Assembly (NCBI GenBank): GCA_037444685.1
Contig: JBBILX010000007.1
Span: 1-64,000 of the forward strand
Source of the DNA: UBA964 sp037444685
GTDB taxonomy: Bacteria; Pseudomonadota; Gammaproteobacteria; Steroidobacterales; Steroidobacteraceae
Direction of reading: 5' to 3'
DNA length: 64,000 nt
Position 1 is the first letter of the stretch. Each line of letters begins with the position of its first letter. This document shows positions 16,679-26,609 of this stretch, piece after piece. The position numbers were made by a program, and so were the translations under genes. A model generated the notes under the pieces. It was not told the origin of the DNA and ran no database searches. It saw only the letters and a list, made by a program, of their open reading frames with translations.

Positions 16679-17203
16679 TCAGGCCGCCTGCGTCGGCGGG
16701 AACAGTGACAGCAGGATCAGCGGCTCGAGAAAGGTCTGCAGCAGCACGAGCGCGACCGCCTGGAACATGGGTCGTTCGATCGCGGCACGCAGAATCCTTG
16801 CCGTGACATAGACGACGTAGATGGCCACCGGCAGCAACACGAGCACGAACGGGGCGGCCTCCTCGGGCTTGGCCGCATAGGGTGCGATCAGACCGGTCAG
16901 CGGCACGAGGACGGGTGTGATCAGGCAGCCGAACCCGACGATCGCCGTCATCGTCTGCAGGAAACGCTCAGGCTTGCCGAACAGACGCAGCAGTGCCCAG
17001 TACCAGAGCATCGAGAAGGCCACCGAGGCCAGCAGCTGCAGGAACCAGCTGTCGACCTCGGGACGGAAGATCGACGAGAGGATCGAGTTGAGCACGAGGA
17101 ACAGCGCGATCATCGCCCCGAGCAGGGTCGGTGAGGCGGGCAGGTCCGAAGGGTCGCGTCGGAGCAGCGCGATGTCGAAACAGGTCTTGAGAGTCGAGAG
17201 CAT
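16679..17203 (-). CDS. Hypothetical four- to five-TM membrane protein
   Basis: A 174-residue inner-membrane protein with about five hydrophobic segments (near residues 28-45, 52-68, 83-105, 115-137 and 145-167). It opens 'MLSTLKTCFDIALLRRDPSD', which resembles small uncharacterised proteins found next to mpl in related bacteria. I set the start at ATG 17203; upstream the frame is open but lacks membrane character. Divergent from rnd with 60 bases between, so the start region probably contains both promoters. No function can be assigned. Confidence 0.7.
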   Translation of the reverse strand: MLSTLKTCFDIALLRRDPSDLPASPTLLGAMIALFLVLNSILSSIFRPEVDSWFLQLLASVAFSMLWYWALLRLFGKPERFLQTMTAIVGFGCLITPVLVPLTGLIAPYAAKPEEAAPFVLVLLPVAIYVVYVTARILRAAIERPMFQAVALVLLQTFLEPLILLSLFPPTQAA

Positions 17204-17263
17204 GCTTTCGGTGGCGAGCCCGCGCTCGCATAATGGCGCACCGGATTCTTGCACAGATCGGGC

Positions 17264-18355
17264 ATGTCGTCGTCCACCGCCATCGTGACCGAGCCTGCGG
17301 CCCTCGCCGAACTTGGCGCGAGGCTCGCCGGCGAACCGCTGCTCGGGCTCGACACCGAGTTCATGCGCGAACGCACTTACCGGGCCGAGCTCTGTTTCGT
17401 GCAGATCGGCAGCGGGCGCGAGCACTGCTGCGTCGATCCGCTCGCCACGGGGTCGCTGCAGCCGCTCGCTGCGCCCTTGGGCGCCACGGGCACCGTGAAG
17501 GTGCTGCACGCGGCCCGGCAGGACCTCGAAGTCCTGCAGCCGTCGGTCGGACCCGTGCGCAACGTGTTCGATACGCAGGTGGCTGCAGCCCTCGCGGGCT
17601 TTGCGGCACAGGTCGGCTATGGCGAACTGACGCAGCGGGTGCTGGGCGTGACGCTGCCGAAAGCGCAGACACGCACCGACTGGTCGCGCCGCCCGCTGTC
17701 GGCCGAGCAGATCGCCTACGCGCTCGACGATGTGCGCTACCTGCTGCCGCTGCGCGAGGCGCTGCTCGAGCGCCTGGACCGGCTCGGTCGGTGCGCCTGG
17801 CTCGCCGAGGAACTCGCACCGCTCTCGGAACCGGCAGCGCCGGAGGCCGATCCCGAACGCGCCTGGCTGCGCGTGAAGGGCCTGCAGGGTCTGGACCGTG
17901 GCAGGACCGCGCTCGCTCGGGCGCTCGCCGCGTGGCGTGAACGGCGCGCGATCGAGAAGAACCGGCCACGCGGCTGGATCCTCGACGACGTCGCATTGCG
18001 CGAGATCGTGCTGCGCGTGCCGCGCGACCGCGCCGCGCTCGCCGCGATCCCGCAGATGCCTGAAGGCGTCGTGCGCCACTGCGGCGACGAACTGCTCGCG
18101 ATCATCGAAGCGGCGCCCATCGAGCACCCGCCGCCGCCACTGCGGTCGCGCGAACGTCCCGATCCGGCCCTGACGTCGCTCGTCAAGAAACTCGCGGCGA
18201 CCAATCAGGCGGTCGCCAGCGAACTCGGCCTCTCGCCGGAGGTGCTCGCGACCCGACGCGAACTCGAGCAGCTCGCACGCGGCGACCCGCCGCCGTCCCT
18301 GCGGCGCGGCTGGCGCAGCGAGGTGATCGGCAAGCGCCTGCTCGCCGCGCTCTGA
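17264..18355 (+). CDS. rnd: Ribonuclease D
   Basis: 3'-5' exoribonuclease for tRNA 3'-end maturation. The DEDDy exonuclease residues are visible in 'LLGLDTEFMRERTYRAE', 'VLHAARQDLEVLQP' and 'IAYALDDVRYLLPL' (Tyr and Asp). An HRDC domain follows ('RAWLRVKGLQGLDRGRTALA ... NRPRGWILDDVALREI'). 363 residues from ATG 17264 (E. coli 375). A TTG at 17249 could add five residues. Divergent from the membrane-protein gene at 16679-17203. Confidence 0.94.
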   Translation: MSSSTAIVTEPAALAELGARLAGEPLLGLDTEFMRERTYRAELCFVQIGSGREHCCVDPLATGSLQPLAAPLGATGTVKVLHAARQDLEVLQPSVGPVRNVFDTQVAAALAGFAAQVGYGELTQRVLGVTLPKAQTRTDWSRRPLSAEQIAYALDDVRYLLPLREALLERLDRLGRCAWLAEELAPLSEPAAPEADPERAWLRVKGLQGLDRGRTALARALAAWRERRAIEKNRPRGWILDDVALREIVLRVPRDRAALAAIPQMPEGVVRHCGDELLAIIEAAPIEHPPPPLRSRERPDPALTSLVKKLAATNQAVASELGLSPEVLATRRELEQLARGDPPPSLRRGWRSEVIGKRLLAAL

Positions 18356-18388
18356 GCGCGGCGGGTCGGTCGGGCGCCCGCCACCCCC

Positions 18389-19048
18389 TCAGCCCGCGTG
18401 GAGCCCCAGCGCGGCCTCGACGCGCGCCGTCACGATCTCGAGTGGCGCGTCGGCGTCGATCTCGCGCAGCAGACCGCGGCTCCGGTAGTAGTCGATGAGG
18501 GGGCGCGTCTGCTCCTCGTAGACCGCGAGCCGTTTGGCGACCGTGGCCTCCGAATCGTCGGGCCGCTGCACCAACGGTGGCCGGTCGCCGCACTGATCGC
18601 AGTGCGGCGGCGTGCCCGGCGGTGCGGTGTGCACGTTGAAGACGCGGCCGCAATCCAGGCAGGTCCGGCGGCCGGAGATCCGGCGGACGAGCTCGGCGCG
18701 GTCGATGTTGAACAGCAGCACGGCATCGAGCGGTTGCCCGATTTCGCGGAGCAGCTCGGCGAGGCCGTCGGCCTGCGCGCGCGTGCGCGGAAAGCCGTCG
18801 AGGATGAAGCCGCGCCCGACGTCGGGCTCGGCGAGACGCTCGCGCACCATGCCGAGGATGGTGGCGTCGTCGACGAGTTTGCCCGCGTCCATGACGGCCT
18901 TGGCGGCGATCCCGAGCGCGGTGCCCTGCCTGACGTGTGCGCGCAGCAGGTCGCCGGTCGAGATCTGCGGAATGCCGTGACGCTCGACCAGCCGCTGCGC
19001 CTGGGTTCCCTTGCCGGAGCCCGGCGCGCCGAGAAACACGATACGCAT
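18389..19048 (-). CDS. adk: Adenylate kinase (zinc-type lid)
   Basis: Interconverts AMP, ADP and ATP. 219 residues from ATG 19048, beginning 'MRIVFLGAPGSGKGTQAQRL' with the P-loop; 'ISTGDLLRAHV' and 'GFILDGFPRTRAQADGL' follow. The long lid carries two Cys pairs, 'CLDCG' and 'CDQCG', 16 residues apart, as in zinc-binding adenylate kinases; E. coli Adk lacks these. The gene is divergent from pfp, and its AMP/PPi chemistry fits the PPi-using neighbours, although adk is universal. Confidence 0.96.
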   Translation of the reverse strand: MRIVFLGAPGSGKGTQAQRLVERHGIPQISTGDLLRAHVRQGTALGIAAKAVMDAGKLVDDATILGMVRERLAEPDVGRGFILDGFPRTRAQADGLAELLREIGQPLDAVLLFNIDRAELVRRISGRRTCLDCGRVFNVHTAPPGTPPHCDQCGDRPPLVQRPDDSEATVAKRLAVYEEQTRPLIDYYRSRGLLREIDADAPLEIVTARVEAALGLHAG

Positions 19049-19199
19049 GCGTTCTGTACTGTCCGGGCCGCCGGGCGGCCGCTGAGCCAAAGGGCGGCAC
19101 AGTAACCGCCCGGTCCCGGCAGGTCAAACCCGCACGGCACGCCCCCGCTGCGCTATTCTGCGCGCGCTCCCAGCCTGCGCCAGTCCGAGGTGCCCGCCG

Positions 19200-20468
19200 A
19201 TGCCAGCCCCCACAGCGAAGAACGTGCTCTACGCCCAATCCGGCGGCGTGTCGGCGGTGATCAATGCCAGCGCCTGCGGCGTCATCGAAACGGCCCGCAG
19301 GTACCGTCGGCAGATCGGCAAGGTGTTCGCGGCACGCCACGGTATCGTCGGCGCGCTCGCCGAGGACCTCATCGACGTGAGCCGCGAGAGTCGCGCAACC
19401 ATCCGCGCCCTTCGGCACACGCCGGCCGGCGCCTTCGGCTCGGCGCGCTACAAGCTGAAGGGGCTCGACACGCATCGCGCCGAGTACGAGCGCCTCATCG
19501 AGGTCTTCAAGGCGCACGAGATCGGCTATTTCCTCTACAACGGCGGCAACGATTCGATGGACACCGCCCACAAGGTCTCGCAGCTCGGCGAGTCCCTAGG
19601 CTACCCGATCACCTGCATCGGCATCCCGAAGACCGTCGACAACGACCTGCCCCTGACCGACTGCTGCCCGGGCTTCGGCTCGGTCGCGAAATATGTCGCC
19701 GTCTCCACCCGCGAGGCGGCCCTCGACGTTGCCTCGATGGCGCGCACCTCGACCAAGGTCTTCGTGCTCGAGGTCATGGGCCGCCATGCCGGGTGGATTG
19801 CAGCCGCCAGCGGCCTCGCCGGCAAGGGTCGCGGCGAGCCGCCGCACATCATCCTGTTCCCGGAGATCCCTTTCGATCAGGCGGCCTTCCTCGCCAGGGT
19901 CAAGCAGAGCGTCGAGACGGACGGCTACTGCGTCATCGTCGTCTCCGAGGGCACGCACTACCCGGACGGGCGCTTCCTCGCCGACGCCGGCACCAAGGAT
20001 GCTTTCGGCCATACGCAGCTCGGCGGCGTGGGACCGGTCGTGGCCAACATGGTCAAGGAGCATCTGGGCTACAAGTATCACTGGGCGGTCGCCGACTACC
20101 TGCAGCGCGCCGCTCGTCACATCGCCAGCAAGGTCGACGTCGAGCAGGCCTACGCGGTCGGCAAGGCCGCGGTCGAACTGGCCATCGCCGGCCGCAACGC
20201 CGTGATGCCGGCCATCATCCGCAAGTCGTCGAGGCCCTACCGCTGGAAAGTCGAGCCGGTGCCGCTCGCCGCCGTCGCCAATGTCGAGAAGAAGGTGCCG
20301 CGCGACTTCATCACCGCGGATGGCTTCGGGATCACCGCGAAGGCGCGTAACTACCTTGCGCCACTGATCGCCGGCGAGGACTATCCGCCCTATCGGGACG
20401 GTCTGCCGGCCTACGTCCGGATCCGGGGCGCTGCCGTCCGACGCAAGCTTCCGCCATTTGCGGTCTGA
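19200..20468 (+). CDS. pfp: Pyrophosphate-dependent 6-phosphofructokinase
   Basis: Reversible phosphorylation of fructose-6-phosphate (and in related bacteria of sedoheptulose phosphates) with PPi in place of ATP. 422 residues. Key motifs are 'GYFLYNGGNDSMDTAHK', where ATP enzymes have GGDGS, 'IGIPKTVDNDLPLTD' with the catalytic PKTVDND, and 'EVMGRHAGWIAAASG'. ATG 19200 has GAGG ten bases before it. hppA follows at 20583 in the same direction; methanotrophs also pair pfp with a membrane pyrophosphatase. No ATP-type pfkA is visible. Confidence 0.93.
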   Translation: MPAPTAKNVLYAQSGGVSAVINASACGVIETARRYRRQIGKVFAARHGIVGALAEDLIDVSRESRATIRALRHTPAGAFGSARYKLKGLDTHRAEYERLIEVFKAHEIGYFLYNGGNDSMDTAHKVSQLGESLGYPITCIGIPKTVDNDLPLTDCCPGFGSVAKYVAVSTREAALDVASMARTSTKVFVLEVMGRHAGWIAAASGLAGKGRGEPPHIILFPEIPFDQAAFLARVKQSVETDGYCVIVVSEGTHYPDGRFLADAGTKDAFGHTQLGGVGPVVANMVKEHLGYKYHWAVADYLQRAARHIASKVDVEQAYAVGKAAVELAIAGRNAVMPAIIRKSSRPYRWKVEPVPLAAVANVEKKVPRDFITADGFGITAKARNYLAPLIAGEDYPPYRDGLPAYVRIRGAAVRRKLPPFAV

Positions 20469-20498
20469 GCCTCTCGGGCCTGTGCTATATTTCGCCGC

Positions 20499-20531
20499 CC
20501 CTCGGGGCGGGACCACCGCTGCGGCGGTCAC
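20499..20531 (+). promoter_or_regulatory. Double hairpin in pfp-hppA gap
   Basis: The 114-base gap between pfp and the hppA start holds a tight inverted repeat CCGCCCC/GGGGCGG, directly followed by a second imperfect one (GACCACCGC with GCGGCGGTC). No T-run follows either hairpin, so read-through into hppA is likely. They could be a leader structure or an attenuating element. A TATATT lies just upstream (near 20490) and may be an internal -10. Confidence 0.3.
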
Positions 20532-20582
20532 CCGCATAACTACAAGCACTTGAATCAAATCGGTTTGGGAGGAATCCCGGTG

Positions 20583-22633
<2,051 letters not shown>

Positions 22634-22637
<4 letters not shown>

Positions 22638-23098
22638 CCGCGTTCGGCAGACTGCCGCTCGGCACGCAGCTTCGCGACCATGCTGGCCGCACGCGGCACG
22701 TGCAGCAGGTCGGCGATGCGTCGCATCAGGTGATCCTCGTGCGCGCAGAGCCGGCCATCGGCGAAGGCGACCCGCCAGGCCGCCTCGACGATGCGCAACT
22801 TCTGCGACTCGTCGAAGCGGGCGTCGATCACGCGTGTGAACTGGAACAGGTCGTGGGCCTCGACCGAGCTGCGGGTGGCAAGCTCCACGAGACGCTCCAC
22901 TTCGTCGGCCGTGCGCGCGAAGCGCTCGCGCAGCGCATCGAGTACGACGCGCCGCTCCTCGGCGCCGAATTCGGCATCGGCCCGGCTGACTTCGATCAGC
23001 AGCGCCGCGGTAGCCAGCTCCAGCGCGTGCTCGGGATCGGCGGCGCTGTCAGGGCGCGGACGCAGCGCCGAAAGCAGGTCGTTGAGCGAACGCAGCAT
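22634..23098 (-). CDS. TerB-like (tellurite resistance-type) protein
   Basis: 154 residues, acidic and helical: 'LATAALLIEVSRADAEFGAE' near the start and 'EAAWRVAFADGRLCAHEDHL' later, the paired Asp/Glu helices of the TerB/DjlA-like domain. Such solo proteins occur widely in proteobacteria; the role is not known. The ATG overlaps the stop of the upstream cupin gene (ATGA), so the two are a coupled pair. Confidence 0.8.
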
Positions 23099-23931
23099 CA
23101 CTCGACGAGGACCTCCCCGGGCAGGTAGCGCCGATACTCGGCGGGCAGGATGGGCCGATACGGTGGGTCCCAGGCAAAGGGGCGCGAGGCCGGCTCGAAG
23201 CGCGTCGAGTACGGGCCGCCTTTGCCGCGACAGAGGTGGAGAGTGCCGCCCAGCGTCCCGAACGGGCCGTGCGGAACGTCGGCGGGCCTCCAGAAGTAGC
23301 CTCCCTCGCGCATTACGCCATTGGGCATGTGGATGTCGCCGGCCAGCGCGAATTCCTCCTCGCAGACGGGATGGCGCTCGACCGTCGCACAGCTCCAGTA
23401 CGGCATCAGGCCGGCGATCCAGGTCTTGTCGCGCGTCAGAGGATCGTCGAACAGCAGCTTGTGCACGGTGCCGTCGTGATTGAAGCCCTCGCTGGCCATG
23501 TGACGGCGCGGCCCGTGCAGACCCGCCGCGGCACGCGTGTCGATGCGCCGCACGAGCCGCTGCGTATCGAAGGCCTCGAGCGGCTCCCGCAGCACGCGCG
23601 GCTCCGCCGAGACGAACGTCAGCACCTCGGCGCCATCCGCGCAGAGCATGCCCGAGCGCGGCATCTGCCGCGGCAGATGCGCATAGTCGTGCACGCCGTA
23701 CCGGGTGCCGTCGATCTCGATCGAACCACTGAGCACGATCAGCTCCTCGTCGGCGTTGAGGGTTTCGGCGCCGTGCCGATAGCCAGGCGGGTAGCGAAGG
23801 ATCAGGCTTGCCGCGCCGTCGTCGGCATCGCGTGACAGCACGCGGGCGGAGACTCCGGGCCGCCACGCCGCCGTCGCGGCCTCGTCCCAGGGCAGCCATT
23901 GCGACTGGATGAACTCGATGTGCGGACGCAT
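23098..23931 (-). CDS. Cupin-domain protein (double cupin, DUF4437-like)
   Basis: 277 residues, cytoplasmic, with two cupin-like halves. The first has 'SARVLSRDADDGAASLILRY', 'GYRHGAETLNADEELIVLSG' (metal-ligand region) and 'HDYAHLPRQMP'; the second has 'EEFALAGDIHMPNGVMREGG' and 'GGYFWRPADVPHGPFGTLGG'. The metal-binding His/Glu pattern is retained, so a small-molecule binding or dioxygenase-type role is possible. ATG 23931 begins 'MRPHIEFIQSQWLPW'. Coupled to the TerB-like gene; divergent from the next plus-strand gene by 42 bases. Substrate unknown. Confidence 0.75.
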   Translation of the reverse strand: MRPHIEFIQSQWLPWDEAATAAWRPGVSARVLSRDADDGAASLILRYPPGYRHGAETLNADEELIVLSGSIEIDGTRYGVHDYAHLPRQMPRSGMLCADGAEVLTFVSAEPRVLREPLEAFDTQRLVRRIDTRAAAGLHGPRRHMASEGFNHDGTVHKLLFDDPLTRDKTWIAGLMPYWSCATVERHPVCEEEFALAGDIHMPNGVMREGGYFWRPADVPHGPFGTLGGTLHLCRGKGGPYSTRFEPASRPFAWDPPYRPILPAEYRRYLPGEVLVE

Positions 23932-23973
23932 GGGCGCACTGTGCCCCGATCGTAGGCGGCCTACAATGGCCCG

Positions 23974-24696
23974 ATGAACGACCTCGCGCTCGGCGCCATC
24001 GTCGTGCTGATCGCAGCGATGCCGGCGTCGCTGCTGCTGCTGCTCGTGCTCGACATGATCCGCGGGCGCTCGGCAGTCGCGCGCCGCTGGGTCCTCACCG
24101 GGCTCGCCGTGCTGGCCGTGCCGGCGCTGGGCTGGCTCGGCCGCGCCGTCTGGGGCTGGGCCGGCGCGGCGCATCTCGAGCCGCTGTGCGCCGCCTACGC
24201 CACGCCCGAATTCCGCGGGCAGGCCAGCGCTGGCACGCGCTCCATCGTCCTGAGCGCCGAGGGCGCCGACCCGCCGCCCTGGGCGGGAGCGCTGCTGCGC
24301 CCACCGGCCGCGCTCGATTTCGTCGAATGGCCGCTGCCCGATGGCAAGGTCCTGCGGCTCGAACCCACCGGCCGCCGCGAGCTCGACGGTCCGCTGCGGT
24401 CGGCTTACGCGCTCGAGGTGCGCCGCGTCCCTCATCATCGAAATCGCTGGTTCAGCGTCGAGCTCGAGCGCTTTCGTCTCATCGAGCGCAGCGTCGGGGC
24501 CTCGTTCGCCGAGGGCGACGAGCTGAGGCTGCAGGCCAGTACCCGGCGGTGGCACTGCGGCATCGTGAGCGGTCGGAACGTGACCGGCCCTCCCGGCGAC
24601 GCCGGCCCGGGCATCGCGCGCTTCCTCGGCAGGGCCCTGTACGGACCGGTCGGCAAACGTGAAACAATCGGCTCCGTCGACGGGTCTCAGACCTGA
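23974..24696 (+). CDS. Hypothetical membrane-anchored protein
   Basis: 240 residues with two N-terminal membrane segments (about 5-28 and 40-60) and a soluble remainder without recognised motifs. The soluble part contains one conserved-looking 'FSVELERFRLIERSVGASF' and a late Cys ('RRWHCGIVSG'). Only 39 bases separate it from bufA1, so it may be the first gene of the bufferin operon or lie just upstream by chance. I do not recognise a family. Confidence 0.6.
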   Translation: MNDLALGAIVVLIAAMPASLLLLLVLDMIRGRSAVARRWVLTGLAVLAVPALGWLGRAVWGWAGAAHLEPLCAAYATPEFRGQASAGTRSIVLSAEGADPPPWAGALLRPPAALDFVEWPLPDGKVLRLEPTGRRELDGPLRSAYALEVRRVPHHRNRWFSVELERFRLIERSVGASFAEGDELRLQASTRRWHCGIVSGRNVTGPPGDAGPGIARFLGRALYGPVGKRETIGSVDGSQT

Positions 24697-24735
24697 CCGG
24701 ACCCTCGTTTCCACTGCCTTGAGGAGGAATCCCAG

Positions 24736-24990
24736 ATGATGGACAGGAAGGCCCTGCTCGCCGCGGCCATCGGCAGCGTGTTCGCGCTGAACCTCGCCCA
24801 CGCGATGGGCGGCGACGACGGCAAGAGCGAAAAGTGCTACGGCATCGCCAAGGCCGGCAAGAACGACTGTGCCGCGAACGGACACGGTTGCATGGGCCAG
24901 GCCGAGAAGGATGGCGACGGCAAGGAATGGATCAAGGTACCGAAGGGCACCTGCGAGAAGATCGTCGGTGGCAGCCTCGCCCCGAAGTGA
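24736..24990 (+). CDS. bufA1: Bufferin precursor peptide (DUF2282, BufA1 type)
   Basis: 84-residue exported peptide. A signal peptide ('LLAAAIGSVFALNLAHA') is followed by the core 'KCYGIAKAGKNDCAANGHGC' region and a C-terminal 'VPKGTCEKIVGG'. Four Cys (residues 34, 45, 52, 73) are spaced as in the DUF2282 family, now known as bufferins: peptides whose Cys residues are oxidised by an MNIO enzyme to give copper-binding groups, exported to the periplasm for copper protection. A strong GAGGAGGA precedes the ATG. It is followed at once by the modifying enzyme and its partner. Confidence 0.9.
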   Translation: MMDRKALLAAAIGSVFALNLAHAMGGDDGKSEKCYGIAKAGKNDCAANGHGCMGQAEKDGDGKEWIKVPKGTCEKIVGGSLAPK

Positions 24991-25840
24991 CAACCGCGCG
25001 GGCCCGATCCCGGCGCGGGCCGGGATCGGGCTGCGCGCCTCGCATCATCAGCGCGTGATCGAGGAGCGACCGCCGGTCGCCTGGTTCGAGGTCCACGCCG
25101 AGAACTTCTTTGCCGACGGCGGCCCGCAGTTGCGGTTGCTCGAGCAGATCCGCCGCGACTATCCGCTGTCGATCCACGGCGTCGGTCTCGGGCTCGGGAC
25201 GACCGACCCGCTCGATCGACGACACCTCGCCCGACTGCGTCGGCTGGTCGAGCGCTTCGAACCGGGACTCGTCTCCGAGCACCTGTGCTGGGGTGCTATC
25301 GACGGCCGGCATCACAACGATCTGCTGCCGCTGCCGCAGACCGAGGAGGCTCTCCGGCACTGTGTCGCGCGCGTCGCCGAGGCCCAGGATGCGCTCGGCC
25401 GGCGCCTTGCGATCGAGAACGTCTCGAGTTACGTCCGCTTCGCCGATTCGACCCTCGACGAATGGGAGTTCGTCGCGGCCGTGGCGCGCGAGAGCGGCTG
25501 CGCGCTGCTGCTCGACGTCAACAATGTCTACGCCAATGCCGGCAATCATGGGTTCGATCCCGTGCGGTATCTGCACGCGCTGCCTGCCGAGGCGGTCGTC
25601 GAGATCCATCTGGCCGGTCACAGCGTCGAGGGGCATGGGCTGCGCGAGCTGCGGGTGGACACCCACGACCGCCGCGTCTGCGACGAGGTCTGGAAGCTGT
25701 ACGGTCTGGCGCTCGAGCGCTTCGGGGCACGGCCGACACTGATCGAGTGGGACACGCATCTGCCGGCGCTCGAGGTCCTGCTCGAGGAGGCCGCCATGGC
25801 CGAGCGCCTGCTCGAGGCGAGCCATGCCGACGCTGCCTGA
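24968..25840 (+). CDS. bufB: Multinuclear iron oxidative enzyme for bufferin (DUF692, BufB)
   Basis: MNIO-family TIM-barrel enzyme that modifies Cys residues of the precursor. Metal-ligand segments in order: 'WFEVHAENFFADGG', 'LSIHGVGLGLG', 'GLVSEHLCWGAIDG', 'NDLLPLPQTEEAL', 'LAIENVSSYV', 'LLLDVNNVYANAGNHGFDP', 'VVEIHLAGHS' and 'TLIEWDTHLPAL'. The domain begins near 'GPIPARAGIGLR', and there is no ATG close by; the in-frame GTG at 24968 with GAGAAG upstream gives 290 residues and overlaps bufA1 by 23 bases. An ATG at 24914 inside bufA1 is the alternative. Its 3' end overlaps bufC by 17 bases. Confidence 0.92.
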   Translation: MAASPRSDNRAGPIPARAGIGLRASHHQRVIEERPPVAWFEVHAENFFADGGPQLRLLEQIRRDYPLSIHGVGLGLGTTDPLDRRHLARLRRLVERFEPGLVSEHLCWGAIDGRHHNDLLPLPQTEEALRHCVARVAEAQDALGRRLAIENVSSYVRFADSTLDEWEFVAAVARESGCALLLDVNNVYANAGNHGFDPVRYLHALPAEAVVEIHLAGHSVEGHGLRELRVDTHDRRVCDEVWKLYGLALERFGARPTLIEWDTHLPALEVLLEEAAMAERLLEASHADAA

Positions 25841-26585
25841 GACGCTGCGCAACTTCTCGGCTGCCGTCTTCGAGGGCGCCGCGCCCGACCCCGATCCCGG
25901 TCTCGCGGTGTACCGGCGCAATCTGCGCGCAAATTTTGCCAGGGTGCTCGCGCTCGAGTTTCCGGCGGTTGTTCGTCTGCTCGGCGAGGAGCGCTTCGCG
26001 GCGGTCGCCGCCGAGTATCAGCGCGCCGAGCCCTCGCGCGGCGGCAACCTGCACGAGATCGGCGCGCGCTTCGCCGATCACCTCCGCCGGCGCCTCGAAC
26101 CGGCGTCGCTGCGCTGGATCGCCGACGTCGCTGCGCTCGAGTGGGCGTCGGAGGAAGCGGCCGTGGCTGCCGACGCGACGACGCGGATCGATGCGAGCGA
26201 ACTCGCTGCGCTGCCGCCCGATCGGCTCTGGACGCTGCGACTCGCACCGCATCCGGCGCTGCGGATCGTTCGCTCGGCTTATCCTGTCCATGCGATCTGG
26301 CGTGCGAACCTGCCCGACGCGACTGGCCGCGTCGCCGCACTCGAGCCGCAGTTCCGGCTCGCGCTCGATCAGGGCGCGGAGTCGGTTGTGATCGAGCGGC
26401 CGGCGGCGCAGGTCGAGGTGGCTTGCGTCGCCGACGCGGAAGCCGCCTGGCTCGAGGCCATTGCGCAGGGCGAGCCGCTCGGCGCCGCGCTCGAGGCTGC
26501 CCTCGCGCGCGAAGCGAGCTTCGATCTGACTGCCGCGCTCGCGAAAGCCCTCTCGCGAGAGCGCGTGGTCGCGATCGTCGGCTGA
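25824..26585 (+). CDS. bufC: Bufferin maturation partner protein (HvfC/BufC-type, DUF2063)
   Basis: 253 residues. The N-terminal DUF2063 (HvfC/BufC) domain is clear: 'LAVYRRNLRANFARVLALEF' followed by 'PAVVRLLGEERFAAVAAEY', then a second domain that ends 'VAIVG'. It is thought to deliver the precursor's leader to the MNIO enzyme. The ATG overlaps bufB, so the three proteins are made together. The next gene is on the other strand, so the operon ends here; no DoxX-type bufD is attached. Confidence 0.9.
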   Translation: MPTLPETLRNFSAAVFEGAAPDPDPGLAVYRRNLRANFARVLALEFPAVVRLLGEERFAAVAAEYQRAEPSRGGNLHEIGARFADHLRRRLEPASLRWIADVAALEWASEEAAVAADATTRIDASELAALPPDRLWTLRLAPHPALRIVRSAYPVHAIWRANLPDATGRVAALEPQFRLALDQGAESVVIERPAAQVEVACVADAEAAWLEAIAQGEPLGAALEAALAREASFDLTAALAKALSRERVVAIVG

Positions 26586-26609
26586 GTGTGAGCCCGCGCG
26601 TCGCGCGCT

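Noticed and set aside
20550..20582. TTG 20550 as the hppA start
   Set aside because: The strong GGGAGGA lies downstream of it and points to ATG 20583; the extra residues are not typical of the family.
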